The position numbers and the translations under genes are program-made. Positions 6,905-14,169 of a stretch of 14,574 nucleotides of DNA are shown here, in pieces. Each line of letters starts with the position of its first letter. Position 1 is the stretch's first letter. Source of the DNA: Rhizorhabdus sp. (lineage in GTDB: Bacteria; Pseudomonadota; Alphaproteobacteria; Sphingomonadales; Sphingomonadaceae); assembly GCA_004297635.1 (NCBI GenBank), contig SCUQ01000519.1, positions 1 to 14,574 on the forward strand, written 5' to 3'. The notes beneath the pieces were generated by a model. That model saw only the letters and a list, made by a program, of their open reading frames with translations. It had not been told where the DNA came from and ran no database searches.

Positions 6905-9181
6905 ATGAGCGACGACAAGAACGGCAACAGCAAGATTCAGTTTTCGGACCGGGAGGCGCTGTTCTTCCACTCGACCGGCCGACCCGGCAAGATCGAGATC
7001 GTCGCCACCAAGCCGATGGCGACCCAGCGCGACCTGAGCCTCGCTTACTCCCCTGGCGTCGCCGTGCCGGTCAAGGCGATCGCCGCCGATCCCGCCACCG
7101 CCTATGACTATACCGCCAAGGGCAATCTCGTCGCCGTCATCTCGAACGGCACTGCGATCCTCGGCCTCGGCAATCTCGGCGCGCTCGCGTCGAAGCCGGT
7201 GATGGAAGGCAAGGCCGTCCTGTTCAAGCGCTTCGCCGATGTCGATTCGATCGACATCGAACTCGACACCGAGGACCCCGAGGCCTTCATAAATGCGGTC
7301 GCGCTGATGGAGCCGAGCTTCGGGGGCATCAACCTCGAGGACATCAAGGCGCCCGAGTGCTTCATCATCGAGCAGGCGCTGAAAGAGCGCATGAACATCC
7401 CGGTGATGCATGACGACCAGCACGGCACCGCGATGATCGCGGCGGCGGGCCTGATCAACGCCGCCTTCCTCACCGGCCGGGATCTCAAGGACATGAACGT
7501 CGTCGTCAACGGCGCCGGCGCGGCGGCGATCGCCTGCACCGAACTGATCAAGGCGGTCGGCGTATCGGCCGACAAGGTGCTGCTGTGCGATTCGAAGGGC
7601 GTCGTCTATCAAGGCCGCACCGAAGGCATGAACCAGTGGAAGTCGGGCCACGCCACCGCGACCGACAAGCGTACGCTGGCCGAGGCCGTCGACGGTGCCG
7701 ACGTGTTCCTGGGCCTGTCGGTCAAGGGCGCGCTGACCCCCGAGATGGTCAAGACGATGGCGGCGAACCCGATCATCTTCGCGATGGCCAACCCCGATCC
7801 CGAGATCCTGCCGCCCGACGCCAAGGCGGTGCGCGATGACGTGATCGTCGCGACCGGTCGGTCGGATTTCCCGAACCAGGTCAACAATGTGCTGGGCTTC
7901 CCCTTCATCTTCCGCGGCGCGCTCGACGTGCGCGCGACCGGCATCAACCAGGAGATGAAGATCGCCGCCGCCCGCGCGCTCGCCGAGCTGGCCCGCGAGC
8001 AGGTGCCGGAGGAAGTCGCCGCCGCCTATGGCGGCACCGCGCCGCGCTTCGGCCGTGACTACATCATCCCGGCGCCCTTCGATCCGCGCCTGATGGAGAT
8101 CATCCCCGCCGCCGTCGCCCAGGCGGCGATGGACACCGGGGTCGCCCGCAAGCCGATCCTCGACATGGCGGCCTATAAGGACAGCCTGAAGGCCCGGCTC
8201 AACCCGACCACCTCGGTCCTGACCCTCGCCTCCGAGACCGCACGCGCGCATCCCAAGCGCGTCGTCTTCGCCGAGGCGGAGGAGGAAGTGGTGTTGCGCG
8301 CCGCGATTCAGTTCAAGAATCTCGGCTATGGCACGCCCGTGCTGGTCGGCCGCGAGGATGTGATCGACAGGCTGCGCGAGCTGGGCGTCGACGATCCCGA
8401 GACCTATGAGCTGCACAACAGCCGCACCTCGGACCTGATCGAGAAGATGGTCGACTATCTGTACGATCGGCTCAAGCGGCGCGGCACCCTGCGCCGCGAG
8501 GTGCAGGCGATGGTCAACCAGGACCGCAACATCTTCGGCGCGCTGCTGCTCGCGCTGGGCGAAGCCGATGCGATGGTGACGGGCGTCACCCGCACCTACA
8601 GCGCCACGTTCCGGCAGATCCGCCGGGTGCTCGATCCGATCGAGGGCAAGAAGCCGCTCGGCATCCACCTGTTCGTCGGGCAGAGCCACACCACCTTCAT
8701 CGCCGACACCACCGTCACCGAGCGGCCGTCGGTCGAGGAACTGGCCGATATCGCCGAGGCGACGGCGGCGGTGGCGCGGCGCATGGGCCATGAGCCGAAG
8801 GTGGCGTTCCTGAGCTACTCGACCTTCGGCAATCCGCCGGGCAATTATCTCGATCTGGTGCGCGGCGCGGTGGCGCTGCTCGACGAGCGCGGCGTCAGCT
8901 TCGAATATGAGGGCGAGATGGCGCCCGATGCGGCACTCAACCCCGCCATCCAGAAGCTCTATCCGTTCAGCCGCCTGTCGGGTCCCGCCAATGTGCTGGT
9001 GATGCCCGGCCTGCAATCGGCCAATATCTCGGCCAAGCTGCTGCGCGAACTGGGCAAGGGATCGATGGTCGGCCCGATGCTGGTCGGCATGGAAAAGCCG
9101 GTACAGATCGCGACCATGTCGTCGAACGCGGCCGAGATCATGACCCTCGCCCTGCTCGCCGCGTCCGGCATCGCGCACTGA
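6905..9181 (+). CDS. maeB: NADP-dependent malic enzyme with C-terminal phosphotransacetylase-like domain
   Basis: A 758-aa enzyme converting malate to pyruvate, CO2 and reduced nicotinamide cofactor. The N-terminal malic domain holds AYSPGVA (47-53), K103, INLEDI (142-147) and HDDQHGTA (169-176). The Rossmann domain has VNGAGAAAIA (201-210). From about residue 435 a phosphotransacetylase-family domain begins (VVFAEAEEEVVLRAA) and runs to the C-terminus. In the known hybrid malic enzymes of enterobacteria and rhizobia this domain is mainly regulatory, mediating acetyl-CoA control, and I infer the same here. Choice between NADP and NAD is by family resemblance, not a visible residue. The ATG at 6905 has a strong GAGGGGGG 8-9 nt upstream; longer readings of the frame reach back into the mutS start region and are unlikely. 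Confidence 0.95.
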   Translation: MSDDKNGNSKIQFSDREALFFHSTGRPGKIEIVATKPMATQRDLSLAYSPGVAVPVKAIAADPATAYDYTAKGNLVAVISNGTAILGLGNLGALASKPVMEGKAVLFKRFADVDSIDIELDTEDPEAFINAVALMEPSFGGINLEDIKAPECFIIEQALKERMNIPVMHDDQHGTAMIAAAGLINAAFLTGRDLKDMNVVVNGAGAAAIACTELIKAVGVSADKVLLCDSKGVVYQGRTEGMNQWKSGHATATDKRTLAEAVDGADVFLGLSVKGALTPEMVKTMAANPIIFAMANPDPEILPPDAKAVRDDVIVATGRSDFPNQVNNVLGFPFIFRGALDVRATGINQEMKIAAARALAELAREQVPEEVAAAYGGTAPRFGRDYIIPAPFDPRLMEIIPAAVAQAAMDTGVARKPILDMAAYKDSLKARLNPTTSVLTLASETARAHPKRVVFAEAEEEVVLRAAIQFKNLGYGTPVLVGREDVIDRLRELGVDDPETYELHNSRTSDLIEKMVDYLYDRLKRRGTLRREVQAMVNQDRNIFGALLLALGEADAMVTGVTRTYSATFRQIRRVLDPIEGKKPLGIHLFVGQSHTTFIADTTVTERPSVEELADIAEATAAVARRMGHEPKVAFLSYSTFGNPPGNYLDLVRGAVALLDERGVSFEYEGEMAPDAALNPAIQKLYPFSRLSGPANVLVMPGLQSANISAKLLRELGKGSMVGPMLVGMEKPVQIATMSSNAAEIMTLALLAASGIAH

Positions 9182-9208
9182 ACTGACACCCTGTCCCTTC
9201 CCCTGCTT

Positions 9209-9271
9209 CCCCTCCCTTCAAGGGCGGGGTGTAGGGATGGGTGACGGCGTGAAGGGGCTCGACGCCCCCTT
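9209..9271. repeat. GC-rich palindromes downstream of maeB
   Basis: CCCCTCCCTT (9209-9218) and AAGGGCGGGG (9220-9229) form a near-perfect inverted repeat. A second palindrome, AAGGGG (9252-9257) with CCCCTT (9266-9271), follows 22 nt later. Neither ends in a T-tract on the plus strand. They could still stall transcription leaving maeB, but they look more like REP-type dispersed palindromes; see the matching unit at 9327-9346. Confidence 0.5.
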
Positions 9272-9326
9272 ACGGAGTTCCGCCGGACGATCGGGGAAAG
9301 CACGCTTTGCTCGCCCCCACCCCTTT

Positions 9327-9346
9327 CCCTCCCGTACGCGGGAGGG
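9327..9346. repeat. Perfect 8-bp hairpin with TACG loop between convergent genes
   Basis: CCCTCCCG and CGGGAGGG enclose the tetraloop TACG, a perfect stem, ending 2 nt short of the stop codon (9349-9351) of the minus-strand secreted protein gene. On the plus strand it is followed by GGCTTATTTC, a poor T-tract, so it could terminate maeB transcription weakly. With the flanking CACCCC it resembles an inverted copy of the unit at 9209-9242 (CCCCTCCC...GGGATGGGTG), i.e. a pair in REPIN-like arrangement. Confidence 0.55.
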
Positions 9347-9348
9347 GC

Positions 9349-10092
9349 TTATTTCGCGTCGCCCGGCGGCCCCTTCGCCATCGACAGCTTCATCGCCGCG
9401 ACCAGCTGCTCGACCGACTGGGGCCGGGCCGGCAGGCGGAAATAGGCGGCCGGGAAGGCGGCCTTGCCCGCCAGATTCAGCCGGAAACGGCCGCCGACGT
9501 CGATCGGCGTGCCCAGCGCGAAGATCGTCCTCGTCTCGGCGATCAGTTCGGCCGCGCCTGCCCCGATCAGCGGCGCGGCCGGCACGATCGCCGCATTCAT
9601 GAAGGCTTCCAGCGCGATGCCGACCGGCTTCAGCTCGGGATCGGCGCTGATCAGATAATCGGTCGCCTTCGCCGGATTGCTGCTGTCGAGCCCGCTGACA
9701 TGATAGACCCGCCCGTCGCGCCCGCCCGCGCTGCCCGCCTCGCCGGGGTCTATCTTCAGCTCGGCCTTCGGCGCCTGATCGACGGCCATGTCGAACAGGC
9801 CCTTGAAGATCGGCGGCAGCACCTGGTCCATCGCGGTCGCGACATCCTTCAGCCGCGCGACGGTAGGTTTCCCGCCCTCGACATCGACGATGTAGAATTC
9901 GCCGCCGAGCAGCAGCCCATAATCCTCATTGCCGACCTCGGCGATCCGCGCGTCGCCATTGTCATAGACGTCGATCTGCAGCTGCTTGGCCTTGGCGACA
10001 TCGATATAGATGGCACGCAGGCCCGCTTCGACAGGGCTTGTGGCAAGCATCAGTGCGATACCGATGTACGCCCACAGCAGCATCCGGCGCAT
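9349..10092 (-). CDS. Secreted protein of unknown function
   Basis: A 247-aa product with a convincing signal peptide (MRRMLLWAYIGIALMLATSP, cleavage expected after VEA at residue 23). The mature protein is a mixed alpha/beta soluble domain with no cysteines and no motif I recognise. It begins with IYIDVAKAKQLQIDVYDNG and has a Gly/Ala-rich middle around PLIGAGAAELIAETRTIFALG. It is likely periplasmic. I chose the ATG at 10092 because AAGGAGG lies 5 nt upstream; a GTG 15 nt earlier in the same frame is poorly supported because it would fall inside that ribosome-binding region. The gene is divergent from recF, and its 5' leader runs directly into the dispersed repeat at 10105, so its promoter must be inside or beyond that element. 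Confidence 0.75.
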   Translation of the reverse strand: MRRMLLWAYIGIALMLATSPVEAGLRAIYIDVAKAKQLQIDVYDNGDARIAEVGNEDYGLLLGGEFYIVDVEGGKPTVARLKDVATAMDQVLPPIFKGLFDMAVDQAPKAELKIDPGEAGSAGGRDGRVYHVSGLDSSNPAKATDYLISADPELKPVGIALEAFMNAAIVPAAPLIGAGAAELIAETRTIFALGTPIDVGGRFRLNLAGKAAFPAAYFRLPARPQSVEQLVAAMKLSMAKGPPGDAK

Positions 10093-10104
10093 CGCACCCT
10101 CCTT

Positions 10105-10227
10105 CACCTCATCCCGGCGAAAGCCGGGATCTCACTGTCTTTCCGACCTTAAAGGCAGCGAAACAGAAGAGAAGGGAGATTTCAGCTTCCGCTGGCATGA
10201 TGAGGTGGGCAAGAAGCCGGGATGACG
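10105..10227. repeat. Dispersed inverted-repeat element filling the divergent secreted-protein/recF promoter region
   Basis: The left arm contains a perfect hairpin, ATCCCGGC (10111-10118), GAAA, GCCGGGAT (10123-10130). CACCTCATC (10105-10113) is matched exactly in inverse by GATGAGGTG (10199-10207). The right arm from 10176 reads GAGATTTCAGCTTCCGCTGG, a mutated mirror of the left arm. A further fragment GCCGGGATGA (10216-10225) is the exact inverse of TCATCCCGGC (10109-10118) and includes the recF ATG. From memory, TCATCCCGGCGAAAGCCGGG is one of the commonest dispersed repeats in alphaproteobacterial genomes. The whole gap between the two divergent genes is thus repeat-derived. Confidence 0.7.
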
Positions 10228-11307
10228 ATCGCCCGCCTGATGCTGACCGATTTCCGCAGCTACGCGTCTGCGACGATCGGCGCCGGCCCCGGCTTCGTCG
10301 TGCTGACCGGCGAGAATGGCGCGGGCAAGACCAATATATTGGAGGCCGTGTCGATGCTCGGCCCCGGCCGCGGCCTGCGCGGCGCGGCGCTCGCCGAGAT
10401 GGCGCGGGCGAACGGGCCCGGCGGCTTCGCCGTCGCCGCCGAACTCGCGGCCGATACGACCGGCGGCGTTCGACTGGGTACCGGTACCGGACCACAGACG
10501 CCTGACCGCCGCCAGGTGCGGATCAACGGCGCCGCGGCGTCCGCCGCTTCGCTGGGCGAATGGCTGTCGCTGCTGTGGCTGACCCCGGCGATGGACCGGC
10601 TGTTCACCGAAGGCGCCGAGGCGCGGCGGCGCTTCCTCGACCGGCTCGTCCTCGCGATCGAGCCCGGCCATGCCCATCATGTCGGCCGCTATGATGCCGC
10701 GATGCGGGCGCGCAACAAGCTGCTGGCCGCCGACGGCCCGCCCGACATCGCCTGGCTCGATGCGCTGGAGGCGCAGCTGGCGCAGCATGGCACCGCGATC
10801 GCCGAGGCCCGCGCCCGCACCGTCGTTGCGCTGGCCGGGCGCATCGCCGCCGAACCCGACGCGCCCTTTGCCCGCGCGTCGCTGGCGATCGAGGGCTGGC
10901 TGCCGGGCGGCCGCCCGCTGATCGAGGAATTGCACCTGGGCCGCCCGCGCGACATCGCCGCCGGGCGCACCCTGTCCGGCCCGCACCGCCAGGATCTGGC
11001 CGTCACCCATGCCGCCAAGGCGCAGCCCGCCGCCCGCGCCTCGACCGGCGAACAGAAGGCGCTGCTGCTCGGCATCGTCCTCGCCCATGCCGATCTCGTC
11101 GCCGAACGGCGCGGACAACGGCCGCTGCTGCTGATGGACGAGGTGGCCGCTCATCTCGATCCGGTCCGCCGCGCCGCCCTGTTCGAACGGCTGGGCAGGA
11201 GCGGCGGCCAGATCTGGCTGACCGGCACCGAGCGCACCCTGTTCGACGGGATCGGCGAGGCGACATGGCTATCGGTCAGGGCGGGGACGATCGAGCCGGG
11301 TGAATAA
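10222..11307 (+). CDS. recF: DNA replication and repair protein RecF
   Basis: A 361-aa SMC-like ABC ATPase that binds gapped DNA and, with RecO and RecR, helps load RecA at stalled forks and gaps. It opens with [14 protein letters not shown], the usual RecF N-terminus. Walker A is GENGAGKT (30-37), the signature-side motif LSGPHRQDL is near 251-259, [16 protein letters not shown] precedes Walker [13 protein letters not shown] (D306/E307), and GTERTLF follows. All ATPase motifs are intact. The ATG at 10222 fits the conserved start of the family but has only a weak Shine-Dalgarno, and it lies inside the GCCGGGATGA repeat fragment. dnaN is not upstream and gyrB is 3 kb downstream, so the classic dnaN-recF-gyrB order is broken here. 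Confidence 0.95.
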   Translation: MTIARLMLTDFRSYASATIGAGPGFVVLTGENGAGKTNILEAVSMLGPGRGLRGAALAEMARANGPGGFAVAAELAADTTGGVRLGTGTGPQTPDRRQVRINGAAASAASLGEWLSLLWLTPAMDRLFTEGAEARRRFLDRLVLAIEPGHAHHVGRYDAAMRARNKLLAADGPPDIAWLDALEAQLAQHGTAIAEARARTVVALAGRIAAEPDAPFARASLAIEGWLPGGRPLIEELHLGRPRDIAAGRTLSGPHRQDLAVTHAAKAQPAARASTGEQKALLLGIVLAHADLVAERRGQRPLLLMDEVAAHLDPVRRAALFERLGRSGGQIWLTGTERTLFDGIGEATWLSVRAGTIEPGE

Positions 11308-11347
11308 ACGGGACAATCGGGGCGCGCGCTGCTAGGGGGATGGACAT

Positions 11348-11406
11348 CACCGGGCATCCGGTGGCTGAGAGACCATCGAGCTCCCGTCCAACCTTCCATC
11401 GGGAGC
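11348..11406 (+). promoter_or_regulatory. Structured 5' leader with Shine-Dalgarno-sequestering hairpin
   Basis: In the 106-nt gap after recF, hairpin 1 is CACCGG (11348-11353), loop GCAT, CCGGTG (11358-11363). Hairpin 2 is GCTCCCG (11380-11386) with CGGGAGC (11400-11406) around a 13-nt loop. Both stems are perfect. The 3' arm of hairpin 2 contains GGGAG, the only Shine-Dalgarno for the 73-aa gene starting at 11414. GGAG (11402-11405) could alternatively pair with CTCC (11410-11413) right before the ATG. Two competing ways of masking the ribosome site suggest translational control (thermosensor, ligand or sRNA). I do not recognise a known riboswitch class. A possible weak promoter is GGGACA (11310-11315) with CTAGGG (11332-11337). 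Confidence 0.45.
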
Positions 11407-11413
11407 AACCTCC

Positions 11414-11635
11414 ATGTCGCGCGCCATCAATCTCAACGCTTCGGTCGAGCAGGTCACCGATATCTGCGCCAAGCATTCGGCCGGGATCAGCACGATCGAG
11501 GCGCTGCTGTCGGGTGGCACCCGCGTCGTCCTGCTCAACAGCCATGACGCCGCCGTGATCAACCGCGTCTGCGCCAAGCAGGTGATGAGCGGCACCGTCA
11601 AGCGCACCCCGCTGCGCATGCGCAGCCAGGAATAG
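11414..11635 (+). CDS. Small 73-aa protein of unknown function
   Basis: A compact soluble protein with no signal peptide or membrane segment and no family I can name. It is predicted alpha/beta: NLNASVEQVTDICAKHSAG, then a helix ISTIEALLSGG, a strand TRVVLLN, a helix DAAVINRVCAKQ, and a basic tail VKRTPLRMRSQE. Two CAK tripeptides (C18, C53) sit at the ends of its two main helices. Coding is supported by strongly GC-biased third positions and by GGGAG 8 nt before the ATG. The basic C-terminus would be compatible with nucleic-acid binding, but that is speculative. It lies 106 bp after recF in the same direction, with its own structured leader, and converges on the small membrane protein gene. 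Confidence 0.7.
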   Translation: MSRAINLNASVEQVTDICAKHSAGISTIEALLSGGTRVVLLNSHDAAVINRVCAKQVMSGTVKRTPLRMRSQE

Positions 11636-11646
11636 GTTCGACGATC

Positions 11647-11663
11647 GGGTCGGCCCCCGACCC
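11647..11663. terminator. Hairpin between convergent genes
   Basis: GGGTCGG (11647-11653), loop CCC, CCGACCC (11657-11663) is a perfect 7-bp GC stem filling the 28-bp gap between the stop codons of the 73-aa gene (+) and the 87-aa gene (-). Neither strand has a following T-tract, so it is a bidirectional barrier candidate, not a proven intrinsic terminator. Confidence 0.45.
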
Positions 11664-11927
11664 TCAGAGCGTATTGATCGGCCAGTTCGAATGGCGTGCC
11701 CGGTCTCCCAGCGCGATCAGTTCGTCATTGGGCTGATTGACCCTCACCACGTTCAGCCCGTCATGGGTCGCGACGCTTTCCTCCCAGTCGGGCGGAGGCG
11801 GCGCTGTCTTGCTGGCGCGGTAGGCCTCATCGCGGACGCGTTTCATGCGACGCCACAGCAGCGGCATCGCGACGAACGGGAACAGCAGCGCGGCGCCGAT
11901 GATCGGCGCGTGGGCAAATCCGTTCAT
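11664..11927 (-). CDS. Small single-pass membrane protein, third gene of radical SAM operon
   Basis: An 87-aa protein with one hydrophobic helix (~8-25, PIIGAALLFPFVAMPLLW). A basic stretch (RRMKRVRDEAYR) predicts an N-out/C-in anchor, and a Pro-rich turn (TAPPPPDW) leads to a ~40-residue hydrophilic tail ending NWPINTL. No family is recognised and it has no cysteine. AAGGAGA lies 6 nt before the ATG, inside the end of the glycosyltransferase gene. The start overlaps that gene's stop by ATGA (11924-11927), so the two are surely co-transcribed and probably translationally coupled. It could hold the glycosyltransferase or its product at the membrane. A role as substrate of the radical SAM enzyme is possible but nothing in the sequence supports it directly. 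Confidence 0.7.
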   Translation of the reverse strand: MNGFAHAPIIGAALLFPFVAMPLLWRRMKRVRDEAYRASKTAPPPPDWEESVATHDGLNVVRVNQPNDELIALGDRARHSNWPINTL

Positions 11928-12979
11928 GTTCTTTCTCCTTCGTCATCGAGCCTATCATGGGCACGGGGGTTGGTCAGCACCTGCTGATAGAGCCGCGCAT
12001 AGGCCCGAGCCTGCCGGTCGATCGCATAGCCGGCGGCGGCCCGCCGGTTCGCGGCGCCGGCGCGGGCCCTTTTCACCTGATCGGCCATGTCGAGGATCGC
12101 CCGCTCGATCGCCGCGGGCCGGCGGGCGGGAATGAGGGTCACGCCCTCGCTGTCGGCGAGCGCGGGAATTCCACCGACGGCGGTAGCGATGCAGGGCAGC
12201 CCGGCCGCCATCGCTTCGAGCAGCGCCACCGGCATCCCTTCATGCGCGGAGCAGAGCAGGAAGATGTCGAACCCGACGAGCAACGCGGGGACATCGTCGA
12301 CCGCGCCTGCCAGCACGACACTATCGGGCATGGTCGCGGCCCGTGCGCGCAGCTCGGGCTCCAGCGGTCCGTCACCGGCGATGACCAGCCGCACCGCGAT
12401 GCCCCGCCGCCGCAGCCGGTCGACCGCCTCGATCGCATCGCGCTGGCGCTTCACCGGATGGAGCCGGCCGATCATGCCGATCGTCAGAACCTCCCTGTCC
12501 ATGATCGGCACCGCAGGAAAGCGGGCGAGATCGACACCGGTCGCGATGGTCAGCGGCCGACGCCCCGCAAGCCGGCCGAAGCGTCGGGCGAGATCGTCGG
12601 ACACCGCCACCAGCGCATCCATCCGCCGCAGCGCGCGGCGGATCGGCCAGGCCCATCGCCATCCCGTGCCCAGTGCGACATGAAGGGTCGCCACCGTCGG
12701 CAGCGCGACATTCCCAGCCTGGATCGCGCTGACATGGCCATGGACATGAAGGAGATCGATCCGCCGCGCCCGCAACAGCGCCGGCAGCTGTCCGGCAGCA
12801 TCGATATGCGCCCGCGCGATACCCGAGGCGTCGAGCAGATGGCGGCCCGGCAGGGGCGTCTGATGGGTGACGATGACCGGCTCCACCCCCGACGCCGGGC
12901 CAGCCCGCGCCAGATCGATCACGGTGCGCTCGCGGCCGCCCACTTCCAAGGTCGGAAGCAGATGGGCCACCCGGATCAT
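11924..12979 (-). CDS. GT4-family glycosyltransferase (GT-B fold)
   Basis: A 351-aa retaining glycosyltransferase. The N-terminal Rossmann half starts MIRVAHLLPTLEVGGRERTV, the usual GGxE/R acceptor-side loop. The donor-binding half carries GMIGRLHPVKRQRD (R172, K177), VIAGDGPLEPEL and the E-x7-E pair E247/E255 in HEGMPVALLEAMAAG, followed by GLPCIATAVGGIPAL. Such enzymes use nucleotide-sugars to build polysaccharide, lipid-linked or other glycoconjugates. Donor and acceptor are not readable. There are no membrane helices, so it is cytoplasmic or peripheral. The ATG at 12979 shares ATGA with the radical SAM stop and has no Shine-Dalgarno of its own, which implies translation by re-initiation. 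It is not in a visible polysaccharide cluster; its only partners are the two operon genes. Confidence 0.92.
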   Translation of the reverse strand: MIRVAHLLPTLEVGGRERTVIDLARAGPASGVEPVIVTHQTPLPGRHLLDASGIARAHIDAAGQLPALLRARRIDLLHVHGHVSAIQAGNVALPTVATLHVALGTGWRWAWPIRRALRRMDALVAVSDDLARRFGRLAGRRPLTIATGVDLARFPAVPIMDREVLTIGMIGRLHPVKRQRDAIEAVDRLRRRGIAVRLVIAGDGPLEPELRARAATMPDSVVLAGAVDDVPALLVGFDIFLLCSAHEGMPVALLEAMAAGLPCIATAVGGIPALADSEGVTLIPARRPAAIERAILDMADQVKRARAGAANRRAAAGYAIDRQARAYARLYQQVLTNPRAHDRLDDEGERT

Positions 12980-14109
12980 GGCGTGCTGATCATCGCCTGC
13001 GCGGCGTCACTATAGGTGCGGAAGCTGCGCGCATCCTTCTCGATCCGCGCCCCACGCTCGCAATGGCAGTTCGGGCAATTGAGCCGGAAGGCATCGCGCG
13101 CCGCCTCGTGATGCGCCTCGGTGTAGAGCATCTCCGCCAGGCGCTTTTCGTGAAGATTGCCCAGATCGAAGGTGACGTAGCAGAGCTTCACCGAGCCGTC
13201 GGCGCCGATCCACAGCAGCTTGCCAGCGTCGCAGGCGATCCGCATCTCGCTCTGCCGCAGCGCCCAGTCGCCGATCGAGGCGAGGCTGGCGGCGGATTCG
13301 GTCAATAGTCCGGGCTGGCTCGCCTTGACGTTGACGAGATGGGTGACGAGCCGGTCGATCCGCGCCTCGTCCTCGCCTGGGACGAATTGCAGGTCCAGCT
13401 CGGGCCCGTCCTGGAAATAGGGCAGCGAATAATGGACGATGTCGATCTGGATGCGCGCATCATAGCGCTCGGCGATCCTCCGCAATGCCTCGAACGCCTC
13501 CACGCTGGCGCTGCGCCGGCTGAGCAGGAAGTTGAACTGGAGCGCGAGCTTGTCGGCGCCGTAACGCGCCCGCGTCGATTCCAGGCTTTCGACCAGCCGC
13601 GCATAGCGGCCCGGCCGCTGCACATAAGCGTCATAGTCCGCGTGCCGCCCATAATAGCCGATGGTGAACTTGCGGATGCCGGCGTCGTGCAATGCCGCGA
13701 CCTTCCGGTCGAGGATCAGGCCGTTGGTGGTGACATAGGCGTCGATGCCCAGCCGCCGTGCGGTTTCGGCCATGCGCGGCAGATCGGGATGGAGCAGCGG
13801 TTCCCCGCCATAGAGACGCACCGAGGGGATCCTGGCCGCCGCGGCATCCTCCAGCACGCCCTCGACGATCTCGAACGGCAGCTGGCGGCCCGGCATGAAA
13901 TCACGCCCATAGCGGCAGCCGGTGCAGCGCAGGTTGCAATAGGCGGTGACGGCGATGGTGATCTTCTCCGTCCGCGCACGGATCAGCTGCGGCCAGATCT
14001 GTGCCAGGCGCCCGTTGATCCGCTGCCCGCCCTGATAGGCCGCCTTCATATAGGGTTCGGCTGCCGGCAATCCGCCGGCGATCCGCCGCCCCAGTTGAAC
14101 GATACTCAT
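12976..14109 (-). CDS. Radical SAM enzyme with SPASM/twitch-like C-terminus
   Basis: A 377-aa enzyme. The [4Fe-4S]-SAM motif is CNLRCTGC (C58, C62, C65), followed by RLYGGEPLLHPDL (98-110), the SAM-binding GGE element, and YVTTNGLIL (125-133). The C-terminus has further cysteines, C293, C310, C345, C348 and C350, spaced like an auxiliary-cluster (SPASM or twitch) domain: CDAGKLLWIGADGSVKLC, then NCPNCHC. Enzymes of this layout modify peptides or proteins, or other substrates such as sugars; the substrate here is unknown. The first ~45 residues are an added basic helical extension. I chose the ATG at 14109 (GGAAG and GGCGG upstream); an in-frame ATG at 14145 would add 12 residues. It is the first gene of an operon with the glycosyltransferase, overlapping it by ATGA. 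Confidence 0.88.
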   Translation of the reverse strand: MSIVQLGRRIAGGLPAAEPYMKAAYQGGQRINGRLAQIWPQLIRARTEKITIAVTAYCNLRCTGCRYGRDFMPGRQLPFEIVEGVLEDAAAARIPSVRLYGGEPLLHPDLPRMAETARRLGIDAYVTTNGLILDRKVAALHDAGIRKFTIGYYGRHADYDAYVQRPGRYARLVESLESTRARYGADKLALQFNFLLSRRSASVEAFEALRRIAERYDARIQIDIVHYSLPYFQDGPELDLQFVPGEDEARIDRLVTHLVNVKASQPGLLTESAASLASIGDWALRQSEMRIACDAGKLLWIGADGSVKLCYVTFDLGNLHEKRLAEMLYTEAHHEAARDAFRLNCPNCHCERGARIEKDARSFRTYSDAAQAMISTP

Positions 14110-14169
14110 CCGCCACACTTCCGCTCGCCGCGCGGAAACCCCCATTTCCGTAACGCTCTGCCCATCCCG

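Noticed and set aside
4477..7107. 876-codon plus-strand frame opposite mutS
   Set aside because: mutS on the other strand has every ATPase and mismatch motif; the opposite product is Arg/Gln/His-rich with no recognisable domain.
6614..9178. 854-codon minus-strand frame opposite maeB
   Set aside because: The frame mirrors the codon pattern of maeB and is Asp/Arg/Gly/His-rich; long antisense frames are expected from third-position GC bias.
11341..11413. TPP (THI-box) riboswitch, because CTGAGA occurs in the leader
   Set aside because: The rest of the conserved TPP core is missing and the downstream gene shows no link to thiamine.
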